Source of the DNA: Liminaster sp017519885
Lineage (GTDB): Bacteria; Bacteroidota; Bacteroidia; Bacteroidales; UBA3663
Length of the DNA stretch: 64,000 nt
Assembly (NCBI GenBank): GCA_017519885.1
Contig: JAFWRO010000011.1
Coordinates: forward strand, 23,867 to 87,866
Direction: 5' to 3'
Shown here: piece after piece, positions 18,557-26,508 of the stretch
How positions within the stretch are numbered: position 1 is the first letter of the stretch
Layout of the letters: each line of letters begins with the position of its first letter
Notes under the pieces: generated by a model
Told to the model about the DNA's origin: nothing
Databases searched by the model: none
The model's input: only the letters and a program-made list of their open reading frames with translations
Translations under genes and position numbers: made by a program

Positions 18557-18592
18557 CAAAGATAACAATAATTTATCATATTATGTTACAAA
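18557..18592 (-). promoter_or_regulatory. Promoter of the HTCS gene
   Basis: TATCTTTG on the minus strand at 18564-18557, with TTTG at 18592-18589 (24-nt spacer, longer than usual). The -7 box lies between the two candidate ATGs and so excludes the upstream one. Confidence 0.6.
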
Positions 18593-18611
18593 CCATGAAA
18601 CAAATCTCTCT

Positions 18612-18647
18612 AAAAATGTAACATCGGCTCAAAAAAGCCGATGTTAC
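18612..18647 (-). terminator. Terminator after the DUF362 gene
   Basis: A perfect 12-bp stem (18618-18629 with 18636-18647) and 6-nt loop are followed on the minus strand by ATTTTTA. Confidence 0.85.
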
Positions 18648-18670
18648 GCTATTCCACCCATCAAAATCTT

Positions 18671-19759
18671 TTATTTTTCAGCGACGAATGACTTCAAGCC
18701 TTCGGCGGCCTCGGCGGCTGTGATCACCTTGCCGTCATTGTCGAGGTCGATCAGCTTATATCGGTCGTGCCCCATGCCAAGTTCCTTCATATAGGAAAGC
18801 TGGCGCAGGCCATGGCGGCTGATGATGCGTTCCAGCATATCGTGATGCTCTTCCTCGGTCATCGCGAAAATGATGTCGATGCAGGCCTGGTCAACAGCCA
18901 GGATGTCGGTCGACGAAAGAATGCCGACATTCGGCGTTACTACAGGAGCGGCAGCAACGCCCTCGCAGTCGCACGACACACTCATGTTGCGCATCACGTT
19001 GACGTAGGTCACGTGTCCGGCGAAGAAGTCGATGGTCGCCTTCGTCGATTCGGTCATGCGCTCCATGAACTCCTCCTCCTTGATGTCCCACTGGTCGGGT
19101 TGCCCTGGCGTGGTGTGGATCATAGCCTTGCCGATGCGTCCGTCGGCACAACCGATGCCGATGTTCTTGTTCGAACCTCCGAAGCCACCCTGGGTATGGC
19201 CCTTGAAGTGGGTCAGGGCAACCAGCGAATTGTAGTCAGTCAAGGTCTTGCCCACCGACATCTCCTTGAACCACTTTCCGCCCTTGACAGGCAGCATCGT
19301 GGTGCCCTCGGCATCCATGATATCGACGGGGCAGAACGTCCATCCGTTCACCTTCAGCGTCTCGCGATGCTGGTCGGTAGTGTAGCGGTCGCCCTCGTAG
19401 TAGGTGTTGGTCTCCACGATGGAGGCATCCTTCAGGTCCTTCTCCATCAGCGCCTTCACCCATTCGCGAGGCAGGATGTTGGGTCCGTTCTTCTCGCCGG
19501 TGTGCAGTTTCACGGCCACCTTGCCCTCGATGTTCTGGTTCACTTTCTCGTAAGCCGCAATCAGTCCTTCGGCACTGAGGTTGCGGGTGAAATAGACAAC
19601 GGCTTCATCGCCCGTACGCTCATCATAGTTCACATACTTGCGGCCATCGGTATTGCTCGCAGGATCACTCTCGTTCGGCTCTGCCTTCTTCGAATTACAG
19701 CCGGACATCATTCCTCCACAAAGGCCCAGCAAAAAAGCTCTTCTAATCAATTTGTTCAT
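18671..19759 (-). CDS. DUF362 lipoprotein with C-terminal EF-hand
   Basis: The 362-residue product starts with a lipoprotein signal (MNKLIRRAFLLGLCGGMMSGC, lipobox Cys at about residue 21). It continues into the DUF362 domain ('AVKLHTGEKNGPNILP', 'VNGWTFCPVDI', 'ALTHFKGHTQGGFGGSNKNIGIGC'). Conserved cysteines ('SCDCEG') may bind metal, though the ferredoxin part seen in some relatives is absent. The C-terminus has a canonical EF-hand loop, 'DLDNDGKVITAAE'. Biochemical function of the family is unknown. The ATG at 19759 is used because only it gives the signal peptide. The gene lies 14 nt after the SGNH hydrolase. Confidence 0.85.
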   Translation of the reverse strand: MNKLIRRAFLLGLCGGMMSGCNSKKAEPNESDPASNTDGRKYVNYDERTGDEAVVYFTRNLSAEGLIAAYEKVNQNIEGKVAVKLHTGEKNGPNILPREWVKALMEKDLKDASIVETNTYYEGDRYTTDQHRETLKVNGWTFCPVDIMDAEGTTMLPVKGGKWFKEMSVGKTLTDYNSLVALTHFKGHTQGGFGGSNKNIGIGCADGRIGKAMIHTTPGQPDQWDIKEEEFMERMTESTKATIDFFAGHVTYVNVMRNMSVSCDCEGVAAAPVVTPNVGILSSTDILAVDQACIDIIFAMTEEEHHDMLERIISRHGLRQLSYMKELGMGHDRYKLIDLDNDGKVITAAEAAEGLKSFVAEK

Positions 19760-19773
19760 AAATTTTATTATTA

Positions 19774-20934
19774 TTATATTAAAAGTTCCTCTGGCACGCA
19801 TCCCGCCATTGCCTCGTAAGCCTTCTCGCTTGGGTGCAGATGGTCGCCCGAATCGAAGCCCGGAGCAAACGCCACAGGTCGCTCCGGATCCCTCACGGCC
19901 TTCTCGAAATCGATGCAGCCGTCGAAGTCTGGAGCAGTGCGCAGCCATTCGTTGAACTCCATTCGTATCTTGTCGCGGAACTCGGCATAGGTTCTCCAGT
20001 TCCAGATGGGAAGCAGCGTACCGCTCCACACGCGAAGTCCAAGTTCGCGGGCATGTTCGATATAGAACTTGCGCATGCCTTCGATAAGGTCCTCGGTCGT
20101 CGGCATGTCGCTCATGGGGCGGAACGGGTTGACATCCACGCCCACAGGATGGATGATGTCGTTGATGCCGTGCTGGATAATCACGTCACGCGCCCCTGCC
20201 ACATTCATCTCGATGGGGAAACGCGTTTCGCCCTTCAAGCCGTAGGCCTGGTAGGTGATGCAGTTGTACTGGCGCAGGATGCGTGTGCCGCTCACCGCAC
20301 GTCGGATGATCGACACGTCATGCCAGCCGTTGTTCCAGGCACGATTGGCAAGGTAGTCGGGCCAGCTCTGCGCCGTGATGGAGTCGCCATAGCACACCAG
20401 TGCATGGTTCTTCTCCTCGGTCAGGATGTCAATGGTGTTGAGGAAGTAGAACCAGTTGGTGTTTCGTGTCAGGTCGAGCGGCAGCACCTTGGCATCTGTG
20501 TAGTCGCCATACGAGAACTTGCCCTTCGACAGTGGCCCCGTCACCAGCGTGCCCGCATTCATCTGCGTATAACTGCCCAGATAAATGCTTACCTCGATGA
20601 CGTCGCCCGCATTGATTGTCAACGCTATCTCATCGCTCTCCACTTCCCTGCCCGGAGCAATGTGCACACGCCGAGCACCATCGAAAGTGACGGCCACCGG
20701 TCGATAGTGCTCCACCACCTTCGCCACACGTACCTTGGTGAGTGTCACCTCCTCGGTGCCCGTGAGGTTCGAGAAGCGGAAACGCAGCTTGCTGCCGCTG
20801 AAACACATTCTGATGGGATACCTCAGCGTGATGTCACGTGCATACACCGACATCTTGCGGTCCGATATCGACGTGGCATTGCCCCAGCAAGCCACCCATT
20901 TGGTATATTTGTATTCCTGTTCCTCCATAGACAT
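19774..20934 (-). CDS. SGNH/GDSL-type hydrolase with N-terminal beta domain
   Basis: About 386 residues. The N-terminal 150 or so residues form a beta-rich domain ('RFRFSNLTGTEEVTLTKVRVA'); an SGNH hydrolase follows. 'VCYGDSITAQ' holds the nucleophilic Ser, 'HGINDI' the GxND-like oxyanion Asn, and 'SGDHLHPSEKAYEAMA' the catalytic Asp-x-x-His. Relatives remove acyl groups from carbohydrates or lipids. No signal peptide is apparent from this start. ATG 20934 (or 20928) is chosen because a TAACTTTG -7 box sits at 20954-20947, implying a leader of only a few nucleotides. The gene precedes DUF362 and is probably co-transcribed with it. Confidence 0.82.
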   Translation of the reverse strand: MSMEEQEYKYTKWVACWGNATSISDRKMSVYARDITLRYPIRMCFSGSKLRFRFSNLTGTEEVTLTKVRVAKVVEHYRPVAVTFDGARRVHIAPGREVESDEIALTINAGDVIEVSIYLGSYTQMNAGTLVTGPLSKGKFSYGDYTDAKVLPLDLTRNTNWFYFLNTIDILTEEKNHALVCYGDSITAQSWPDYLANRAWNNGWHDVSIIRRAVSGTRILRQYNCITYQAYGLKGETRFPIEMNVAGARDVIIQHGINDIIHPVGVDVNPFRPMSDMPTTEDLIEGMRKFYIEHARELGLRVWSGTLLPIWNWRTYAEFRDKIRMEFNEWLRTAPDFDGCIDFEKAVRDPERPVAFAPGFDSGDHLHPSEKAYEAMAGCVPEELLI

Positions 20935-20946
20935 AGTTTTTCGGTG

Positions 20947-20978
20947 CAAAGTTAACACAAATCTTCCCAATCTCCAAG
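20947..20978 (-). promoter_or_regulatory. Promoter for the SGNH-DUF362 pair
   Basis: TAACTTTG (20954-20947) and CTTG (20978-20975) with a 20-nt spacer, ending about 12 nt before the first usable ATG. The leader would be very short. Confidence 0.65.
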
Positions 20979-21047
20979 AATCCGTCCCACTTTTTTCATT
21001 TTCCCGCTCATTTTTTCTTTTCTCCCTCCCCAACGTTGTCAAATAAT

Positions 21048-21145
21048 CAAAACCTCAATTCTCTAATTCTCTAATTCGTGACAAAAAAAAAGTCCCCCTA
21101 AGCAGGGGGATTTAGAGGGTCTTCAGGGGGATTTAGAGGGTCTTA
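21048..21145. repeat. Word-array element with 21-bp perfect tandem duplication
   Basis: TCTAATTC words (21050-21078) are followed by a CCCCCT/AGGGGG hairpin and two identical 21-bp units (21103-21123, 21124-21144). The second unit runs into the nitroreductase stop codon. The hairpin words match the elements at 34149-34300 and inside the ketosynthase gene at 24.9-25.0 kb. Confidence 0.8.
21082..21110 (-). terminator. Terminator of the nitroreductase-like gene, made from a repeat
   Basis: TCCCCCT (21093-21099) pairs with AGGGGGA (21104-21110); on the minus strand it is followed by CTTTTTTTTTG. It is a classical intrinsic terminator formed within a repeat-family word. Confidence 0.85.
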
Positions 21146-21769
21146 GAAGAATTTGACCACCTCGTCGAGCGGCCTATGCTCCGGCTGTCTCGACTCCTGG
21201 TCACGATAGCCGAGCGAGATCACAGCCATCACCGTCTCTTCGGCAGGGATGCCAAAGATCGTGCGCAGCGCCTCGCTGTCGCGCATGCCCATGATGAGGG
21301 TGTCGAAGCCCATGGCACGAGCCTTGAGGATGAGGTAGCAGTTGCTCAGGCCATTATCGTAGGCGCCCCAACCGTCGCCGATCTCGTTGGTGGGCTCTCC
21401 ACGGAAGAAGCCCGACTTGCCGCGCTCGAAGGTCGAGACGATGAGCACAGGCGCACCTGCCACACGTTCCTTGTTCCCATAGATTGCATTCTGTGCAGCC
21501 TCCAGCTTCTCAGGACTGATGGCTACATAATACTTCGTAGGCTGCTGGTTGGCCCAGGAGGGAGCCTCCTGCACGGCGGCAAGAAGTTCGCGCACCTCCT
21601 CCTTGCTGATGGTCTTGGTGGCATCATAACTGCGGATGCTTCTGCGTGTCATCAGCACCTCATCGAAGTTCGGGCTATCCGAAACGACAGGCGCCGCCTG
21701 TTTCTCACAACATGCTGTCAAACCAAGCAGCATCACTACAGCACTAATCAATAGACTCTTTTTCATCAT
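21143..21769 (-). CDS. Nitroreductase-fold lipoprotein
   Basis: A 208-residue protein with a lipoprotein signal ('LLGLTACC', Cys about residue 20) and a nitroreductase domain. It has 'LMTRRSIRSYDATKTIS' (FMN-binding RRSIR), 'EAPSWANQQPTKYYV' and 'LGYRDQESRQPEHRPLDEVVKFF' at the end. The family uses FMN and NAD(P)H to reduce nitro compounds or quinones. Export by a lipoprotein signal is less common, and implies loading of FMN outside the cytoplasm or a non-catalytic role. The stop codon lies in a tandem repeat. Confidence 0.87.
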   Translation of the reverse strand: MMKKSLLISAVVMLLGLTACCEKQAAPVVSDSPNFDEVLMTRRSIRSYDATKTISKEEVRELLAAVQEAPSWANQQPTKYYVAISPEKLEAAQNAIYGNKERVAGAPVLIVSTFERGKSGFFRGEPTNEIGDGWGAYDNGLSNCYLILKARAMGFDTLIMGMRDSEALRTIFGIPAEETVMAVISLGYRDQESRQPEHRPLDEVVKFF

Positions 21770-21821
21770 AAGTAAAATTTGAATTTAGAAAATATAATTG
21801 TTATTTGTTAATTATTAATTG

Positions 21822-23330
21822 TTAATTGACCACCCTTACCACGACCCGCCGATAACTCGTCAGCGCAGGAGTGCCCTTGTCGGTCACCATAAGAATGAAG
21901 TGTAGCGTCTCGGTCTTCTCGACTTTGGGTGCCTGCACTTTCACGTGGCAGGTATTGGGTGAACCAAGAATGGCAACAGGTTGTTTCCAGCTGCTTGCTT
22001 CGGGATAGTTGAACCAAAGGTAACTCAAATTGTCGCCATCAGGGTCACTCGAACCCGTAGCATCGAGCATAAACACCTCGCCACTTTTTACCGTAAAATC
22101 AACTATTTCTCGCGGTTCGTGATTGTCAATGCCATATCCTGGCACTTCGGTCATCATTCGAACCACAGCCACAGGGGGGTGATTGGCTTCCGAATAATCC
22201 TTGGTACACCAGTCCATTCTTGCAGCAAAATCGTTCTGCACCTCGCTGCGCCAACGCCATACGGTTGCTTGTGCAGTACAATAGGTGACGCTGTCACTTC
22301 TCACGGCACAGCCATATTCATTGAACAGATAAGGTGTGACCCGATCGACGGCATTCGTCCAGATGGCACGTGTTTCCTCCTCGATTGGCACACTGCCGTT
22401 GAAACCCGCAATATCACAATCTTCGCGGCGAGGCTTGTACAGTTCGTAGCGGCCTCCCCATCCGCCCCAATCGGGATGTTCTGGTTCATTCAGTCCGTTG
22501 GGAATCAGGTTGAGCCACGATGGCGTATCACCCTCCATACCATAGGCCACATCGGGATAGCAGGCACCGAGCGGACCATGTCCCTGCTGGATGTTTTCAG
22601 CGATCCAACGGTTCGACACCTTATCGTTGTCGGCTTCCTTGGCCACCTGCATCATGCCCGTCCATGTGGCATAGCCATAACCGCCCGGGCTGACGATATA
22701 GAAGAGCGAAGGGAACTCGCGGCGCATCCAGTTGCCCGTGTCGTCCTGGTCAGAGATGGTATAGACGCGCAGTTTGCCCACAAGCCTTTCCAGATCGGCC
22801 TTCGACTGGGTAGCCCTCAGCTGGTAGAGTGCCTGCGCCAGCACATTGGCTCCTCCCCAAGCACAAACCCACAGCGGACGGTCATCGTCGGAGCGCATCA
22901 GTTCCTTGACAATCCAATCCGAGCCTTCCGAGTTCTTGCCCTTCCCCACTCCATTCATGCCATAGTAAGTAGAGCCTCGCTTCACGAGTGCATGCAGGCT
23001 TTCTGCCTCAGGATATCCATCCTCGTGCTTCAACAGATTCGTGCGCACCTTTCCATACGCATCAATCACATGATGGATGGATTCAGGAGCAATGCGATTC
23101 CTCAAATGGGTCGAAGTGGTTGCAATCAGTCCGCGCACATCGACTCGGTTCGTATAGAGCATCAACCTGACGAGAGACTCCGTGTCATCCGGCTCATTCT
23201 CCACATCAGTAAGGATAATCACCCTATGCTTCACCATTTCGCCAGCATCATTCGCCCGCGCCATTGTGCCTCCACCCAGCCATAAAAGGCCAGCAAGCAT
23301 CATCCAGAATAGTATGTTCTTCTTCATCAT
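21822..23330 (-). CDS. DUF1593 nucleoside-hydrolase-like secreted protein
   Basis: A 502-residue secreted protein (signal peptide about residues 1-24). The N-terminal domain begins 'RVIILTDVENEPDDTESLVRLMLYT', the DUF1593 version of the IUNH Asp cluster (D-x-ENEPDD). It also has 'PLWVCAWGGANVLAQAL' and 'YTISDQDDTGNWMRREFP'. The C-terminal 110 or so residues form a PKD/Ig-like module ('VKSGEVFMLDATGSSDPDGDNLSYLW'). Related proteins were first annotated as cellulose-binding Sde182. The true substrate is unknown, and a glycosidic or ribosidic hydrolase is plausible. ATG 23330 gives the signal peptide. TTAATTG words follow the stop. Confidence 0.85.
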   Translation of the reverse strand: MMKKNILFWMMLAGLLWLGGGTMARANDAGEMVKHRVIILTDVENEPDDTESLVRLMLYTNRVDVRGLIATTSTHLRNRIAPESIHHVIDAYGKVRTNLLKHEDGYPEAESLHALVKRGSTYYGMNGVGKGKNSEGSDWIVKELMRSDDDRPLWVCAWGGANVLAQALYQLRATQSKADLERLVGKLRVYTISDQDDTGNWMRREFPSLFYIVSPGGYGYATWTGMMQVAKEADNDKVSNRWIAENIQQGHGPLGACYPDVAYGMEGDTPSWLNLIPNGLNEPEHPDWGGWGGRYELYKPRREDCDIAGFNGSVPIEEETRAIWTNAVDRVTPYLFNEYGCAVRSDSVTYCTAQATVWRWRSEVQNDFAARMDWCTKDYSEANHPPVAVVRMMTEVPGYGIDNHEPREIVDFTVKSGEVFMLDATGSSDPDGDNLSYLWFNYPEASSWKQPVAILGSPNTCHVKVQAPKVEKTETLHFILMVTDKGTPALTSYRRVVVRVVN

Positions 23331-23455
23331 ATTATTTGTCTTAGTATCACATAGAAAACAGAAATGCAAAATAAAGAATCGCCCCATTTTGCATTTTAGG
23401 ACATCAAATAAATACGAAAATGGCTCCAAACTTGAATGCATTTTTCAAGATAAAA

Positions 23456-23821
23456 TTAAAAAAGGGAAAGTGTGAAACGAGCAAAGAGAAGCGAACCATC
23501 GCGGAAGGTGGCGCGAAGCTGGGAGGGGGTGCCGCAGAGGACAACTTCGACCGTGGGGTGATGCTGGGGTTCGAGCAGCGCGAGGAACTTGAGGTTGGTG
23601 ATGCTACGGACATGAAGGGTGGCATCGGCGAAATACTGACGCGCCAACTCCTCGACAATCTGGATCATGCACGCACCGGGGGTGATGGGACGTCCGGGGA
23701 AATGCGCCCGATAGATGGCACTGTCGGAATGGAGCGCGATGCGAAAGAACGTTCCCCCACCCTCGCCTTCGGGCAGGGTGGTTTGCGCTGTGATGTGATA
23801 GAGATTATCCAGGAGTGCCAT
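23456..23821 (-). CDS. FabZ-like hotdog dehydratase of the polyene-type cluster
   Basis: A 121-residue single-hotdog protein. 'YRAHFPGRPITPGACMIQIVEELARQ' is the FabZ active-site box with the catalytic His (residue 40). The acidic residue that FabZ has six positions after PG is Gln here, as in variant dehydratases or thioesterases. It is the last gene of the operon, 17 nt after the small membrane protein. I infer dehydration of 3-hydroxyacyl-ACP or acyl handling during polyene-type chain growth. Thioesterase is the alternative. Confidence 0.8.
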   Translation of the reverse strand: MALLDNLYHITAQTTLPEGEGGGTFFRIALHSDSAIYRAHFPGRPITPGACMIQIVEELARQYFADATLHVRSITNLKFLALLEPQHHPTVEVVLCGTPSQLRATFRDGSLLFARFTLSLF

Positions 23822-23838
23822 AAAGAAGGGGAGAAATG

Positions 23839-24189
23839 TCAACGTGTGACGAGATAACAACCTGCCATGATGAGCAGAACGCCTATCCATGCGGTGGGTG
23901 AAATGCGTTCGCCGAAAACCCATAGGGCTGCGAGCATGCCGAAGACATAGGCCAACGACGTGAGGGGATATGCCTGGCTGAAAGGATAGTGTCGCAGGAT
24001 ATACATCCAAAGGATTCCCGCGCCTCCGAAGCTGATGCCACAAGCAAGCCACCACCAGTTGGTGAGCTGGTTCACGAAGAAGGTCGTGCTCATCTCGAAC
24101 GCGCCTGCTGCACGCAGGGCGAGCTTGAGCAAGACTTGGCCAGCGGCGAGCAGGGCGGCTTGAATTATCGAAAGGATCAAGAGTGGCAT
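23839..24189 (-). CDS. Small four-helix SMR/EamA-like membrane protein
   Basis: 116 residues with four hydrophobic helices. Features include 'LLAAGQVLLKLALRAAG' (a K in helix 1 region), 'YPLTSLAYVFGMLAALWVFGERISPTAWIGVLLIMAGCYLV', and the 'GE.IS..W.G..LI..G' ending typical of EmrE/ArnE/EamA halves. It overlaps the upstream ketosynthase by 13 nt and so is translationally linked to the cluster. It may move a lipid-linked or product intermediate across the inner membrane. Substrate is unknown. Confidence 0.8.
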   Translation of the reverse strand: MPLLILSIIQAALLAAGQVLLKLALRAAGAFEMSTTFFVNQLTNWWWLACGISFGGAGILWMYILRHYPFSQAYPLTSLAYVFGMLAALWVFGERISPTAWIGVLLIMAGCYLVTR

Positions 24190-26123
24190 AATTCAATAAT
24201 TCGTGATGAGGGATTGAAGACAAGCTCGGCGAGGGGATGGCAATCGGGAGGGAGCGCATCGGCGGTGCAGAAGAGGTAACTGCGGTTGTCGAAGGCGGGG
24301 ATGCTGTCGTGGATGCCGACGAGGGCGCTGCGGATGCGACCCGACTGCATCTGCAGCCATGCGTCGAGGAAGGCGTGCGGGAGCGAGTCGTCGAGTTGCG
24401 AATGGGTGACGTTGTAGCCGTGATTGTGCGTCTGGATGGCAATGAGCGAACTCATCGTATTGTGGGTCGATTGCATGAAGAGAGTGGGCTTGAGAAACGC
24501 TTCGCCCTGACGCATCATATCGTGGAAGAACGAGATGGCAGAGATGGCACTGCCCCAGACGGTGGCGGTGATGATGGCATCGGGGACAACTTCGGGACAC
24601 TGGCGCAAGGTCTGCAACGAACAGGCGACGGTGCGCTTGAGCAGCTTGTCGAGACGGCGTGACTCGAGGGGGGAAAGGTAGTCGCGGAAGTTGGGGTCGA
24701 TGTCGGGAGAGAGCTCGGTGCTGGCGAGAAGAAAAATTCTTCTTTTACTGAGAAGAGGGGATGCTTCCTTCGGGGCGAGAGAGAGGGGATGCGATGGCAT
24801 CGCATCAGACTGAACGGAGGATGGGGCCGAATGGTAGGGAGCGAGGATGAGGGAGGTGTCGTTGCCGCCGAAGGCGAAGGCGTTGCAGAGACAGACCCCC
24901 TCGGCCAAGACCCCCTCGGTCCTCCGCACCCCCTCTATCCCCCGCTTCTCCTGGACGTGACTGAAAGGAACAACAGCGGGGGCAGAATACCTGCTTAGGG
25001 GGATGACCTGATCGTCCACAACGGGGATGTCGGGGGCGGCAGATGAGTCGGGAGTGATGGGGTCGCGGAAGTTGAGGTTGACGGGGAGGAAGTGGTGCTC
25101 GAGGGCGAGGAGGCAGAAGGCGGCTTCGATGCTGCCGCTGGCTGAGGTGGTGTGCCCCGTGAAGCCCTTGGTGCTGCTGAACGGCGGGAGCTGGGGACCG
25201 AAGACACGATGGAGAGCGGTGAGTTCGCTCACGTCGTTGTTGGGCGTGCCTGTGCCGTGGCAATTGATGTAGGCGATGTCGGAAGGCTGGAGACCTGCAT
25301 CTGCTAGCGCCTGCCGCATGGCGAGGACTGCTCCCTCGCCTTCGGGAGAAGAGGCGGTCTGATGATAGGCGTCGCACGCATTGCCGTAGCCGCTGAGCAC
25401 TGCCAATGGACGAACTCCGCGACGAAGTGCCGATGCCTCGCTCTCGATGACCAGATAGGCTGCGCCTTCACCCAAGTTGATGCCATTACGATGCGCATCG
25501 AACGGACGGCATGGCTCGGAGTCGAGGATCATGAGTGTGTTGAACCCATTGAGGTGCAGACGCGACAGACCCTCGCTGCCTCCTGCCACAACGCGTTCGA
25601 AGAGTCCCTGACGCACCATCTCGATGCCTATGGCGATGGCATTGGCTGCCGACGAACAGGCGGTGGAGATGGTATCGACGAAAGCGAATTGGCCGAAGCC
25701 GCGCGCGATGTCGAGCGTGGAGGTGCCGCAGTCGTAGTTGTAGTGCTCAATCGTGCCATCGGCGCTAACCGAGGCTTCGATCTCGGTGCGGTCCATGCCG
25801 CCGACGGTGGTTCCCGAAAGCAATGCCATCGTGGCGTAGTCGTTGGGACTGGTGAGACCTGCCTGCTGCAAGGCTTCGCGCAGGGCAAGACGTCCGATGA
25901 GGGCGGTGCGGCTCTGCGGAGCTTCGGCATCGGAGGGCACACCGACGCGAGCCATAAGCTCGTCGAACGAGAGCTTGACTTCACCGACGAGCATGTCGCG
26001 ATGCACCGTGTCGAGGTACTGCACGGGGGCGATACCTGAACGGTGTTCACGAAGCGCGTCGAGGGTCTCAGCTTTGCCGACACCAATGGCGCTCACAATG
26101 CCGTAGCCGGTGATGACAATCAT
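24177..26123 (-). CDS. Beta-ketoacyl-ACP synthase fused to a C-terminal half-KS domain, with a repeat element inside
   Basis: A 648-residue protein. Residues 1-430 are a FabF-like ketosynthase: Cys156 in 'STACSSAAN', His289 in 'NCHGTGTPNND', His324 in 'KGFTGHTTSASG', ending 'NAFAFGGNDTSL'. Residues about 460-648 resemble the KS-like N-terminal domain of chain-length-factor proteins ('FRDYLSPLESRRLDKLLKRTVA', 'FMQSTHNTMSSLIAIQT'). Residues about 374-409, just before the FGG loop, are encoded by DNA that matches the intergenic repeat at 34217-34284. FabF has only a short loop here, so about 27-30 residues look inserted. Start follows directly on the ACP. Role: chain extension in an aryl-polyene/DAR-like pathway. 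Activity after the insertion is uncertain. Confidence 0.88.
   Translation of the reverse strand: MIVITGYGIVSAIGVGKAETLDALREHRSGIAPVQYLDTVHRDMLVGEVKLSFDELMARVGVPSDAEAPQSRTALIGRLALREALQQAGLTSPNDYATMALLSGTTVGGMDRTEIEASVSADGTIEHYNYDCGTSTLDIARGFGQFAFVDTISTACSSAANAIAIGIEMVRQGLFERVVAGGSEGLSRLHLNGFNTLMILDSEPCRPFDAHRNGINLGEGAAYLVIESEASALRRGVRPLAVLSGYGNACDAYHQTASSPEGEGAVLAMRQALADAGLQPSDIAYINCHGTGTPNNDVSELTALHRVFGPQLPPFSSTKGFTGHTTSASGSIEAAFCLLALEHHFLPVNLNFRDPITPDSSAAPDIPVVDDQVIPLSRYSAPAVVPFSHVQEKRGIEGVRRTEGVLAEGVCLCNAFAFGGNDTSLILAPYHSAPSSVQSDAMPSHPLSLAPKEASPLLSKRRIFLLASTELSPDIDPNFRDYLSPLESRRLDKLLKRTVACSLQTLRQCPEVVPDAIITATVWGSAISAISFFHDMMRQGEAFLKPTLFMQSTHNTMSSLIAIQTHNHGYNVTHSQLDDSLPHAFLDAWLQMQSGRIRSALVGIHDSIPAFDNRSYLFCTADALPPDCHPLAELVFNPSSRIIELCHS
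24757..24815. repeat. Repeat-like linker DNA in the first ketosynthase gene
   Basis: GCTTCCTTCGGGGCGAGAGA at 24769-24788 resembles the core of the hairpin element at 30802-30844. It encodes part of the linker (about residues 437-456) between the KS and the half-KS. Similarity by eye only. Confidence 0.4.
24896..25013. repeat. Copy of the GC-rich hairpin element inside the ketosynthase coding sequence
   Basis: Bases 24909-24944 (36 nt) and 24972-25003 (32 nt) are identical to the reverse complement of 34249-34284 and 34217-34248. There the two blocks adjoin; here 27 nt (nine codons) separate them. An extra GACCCCCTCGG-like unit lies at 24892-24906. The reading frame stays open through it all. 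Confidence 0.92.
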
Positions 26124-26381
26124 TTATTTGGTGCGATTGGCCTGGATAAACTCGGCCATGGTGCGGATGGACTTGAAGATCTCCTTGCCTTGTGCGGGCG
26201 ACTGGAGCTTGATGCCGTATTCCTTTTCGAGGATCATAATAAGCTCGAGGGCATCGATGGAGTCAAGGCCGAGACCTTCGCCGAAGAGAGGGGCATCAAC
26301 ATCGATATCCTCGGGGGTGAGGTCCTCGAGGTTGAGGGCGTCTATCACTTGTTGTTTTAGGGTTTCAAGTAGTTCTGTCAT
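26124..26381 (-). CDS. Acyl carrier protein
   Basis: An 85-residue ACP with the phosphopantetheine site in 'GLGLDSIDALELI' (Ser39 or so). It ends directly at the start of the first ketosynthase, and is therefore the dedicated carrier of this cluster rather than the housekeeping AcpP. The acidic helices around the Ser are typical. 127 nt separate it from the second ketosynthase, the only sizeable gap in the operon. Confidence 0.93.
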   Translation of the reverse strand: MTELLETLKQQVIDALNLEDLTPEDIDVDAPLFGEGLGLDSIDALELIMILEKEYGIKLQSPAQGKEIFKSIRTMAEFIQANRTK

Positions 26382-26508
26382 TGTTTTTTCTTAAAAGATG
26401 AATTTATTTACAAAAGAAAAAAAACTTTCTTTGAAGGCTGGGCTTCGCCAGAAAAATATAAGCCGTGATTTCTTTAATTTTCTTCTTTAATTCGATAATT
26501 CGTGATGA
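26382..26508. other. Gap between the second ketosynthase and ACP
   Basis: AT-rich, with a small CTGG-CCAG hairpin near 26441-26454 and AATTCGATAATTCGTGATGATT words (26489-26512) like those at 43975-44114. I see no promoter. Confidence 0.4.
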
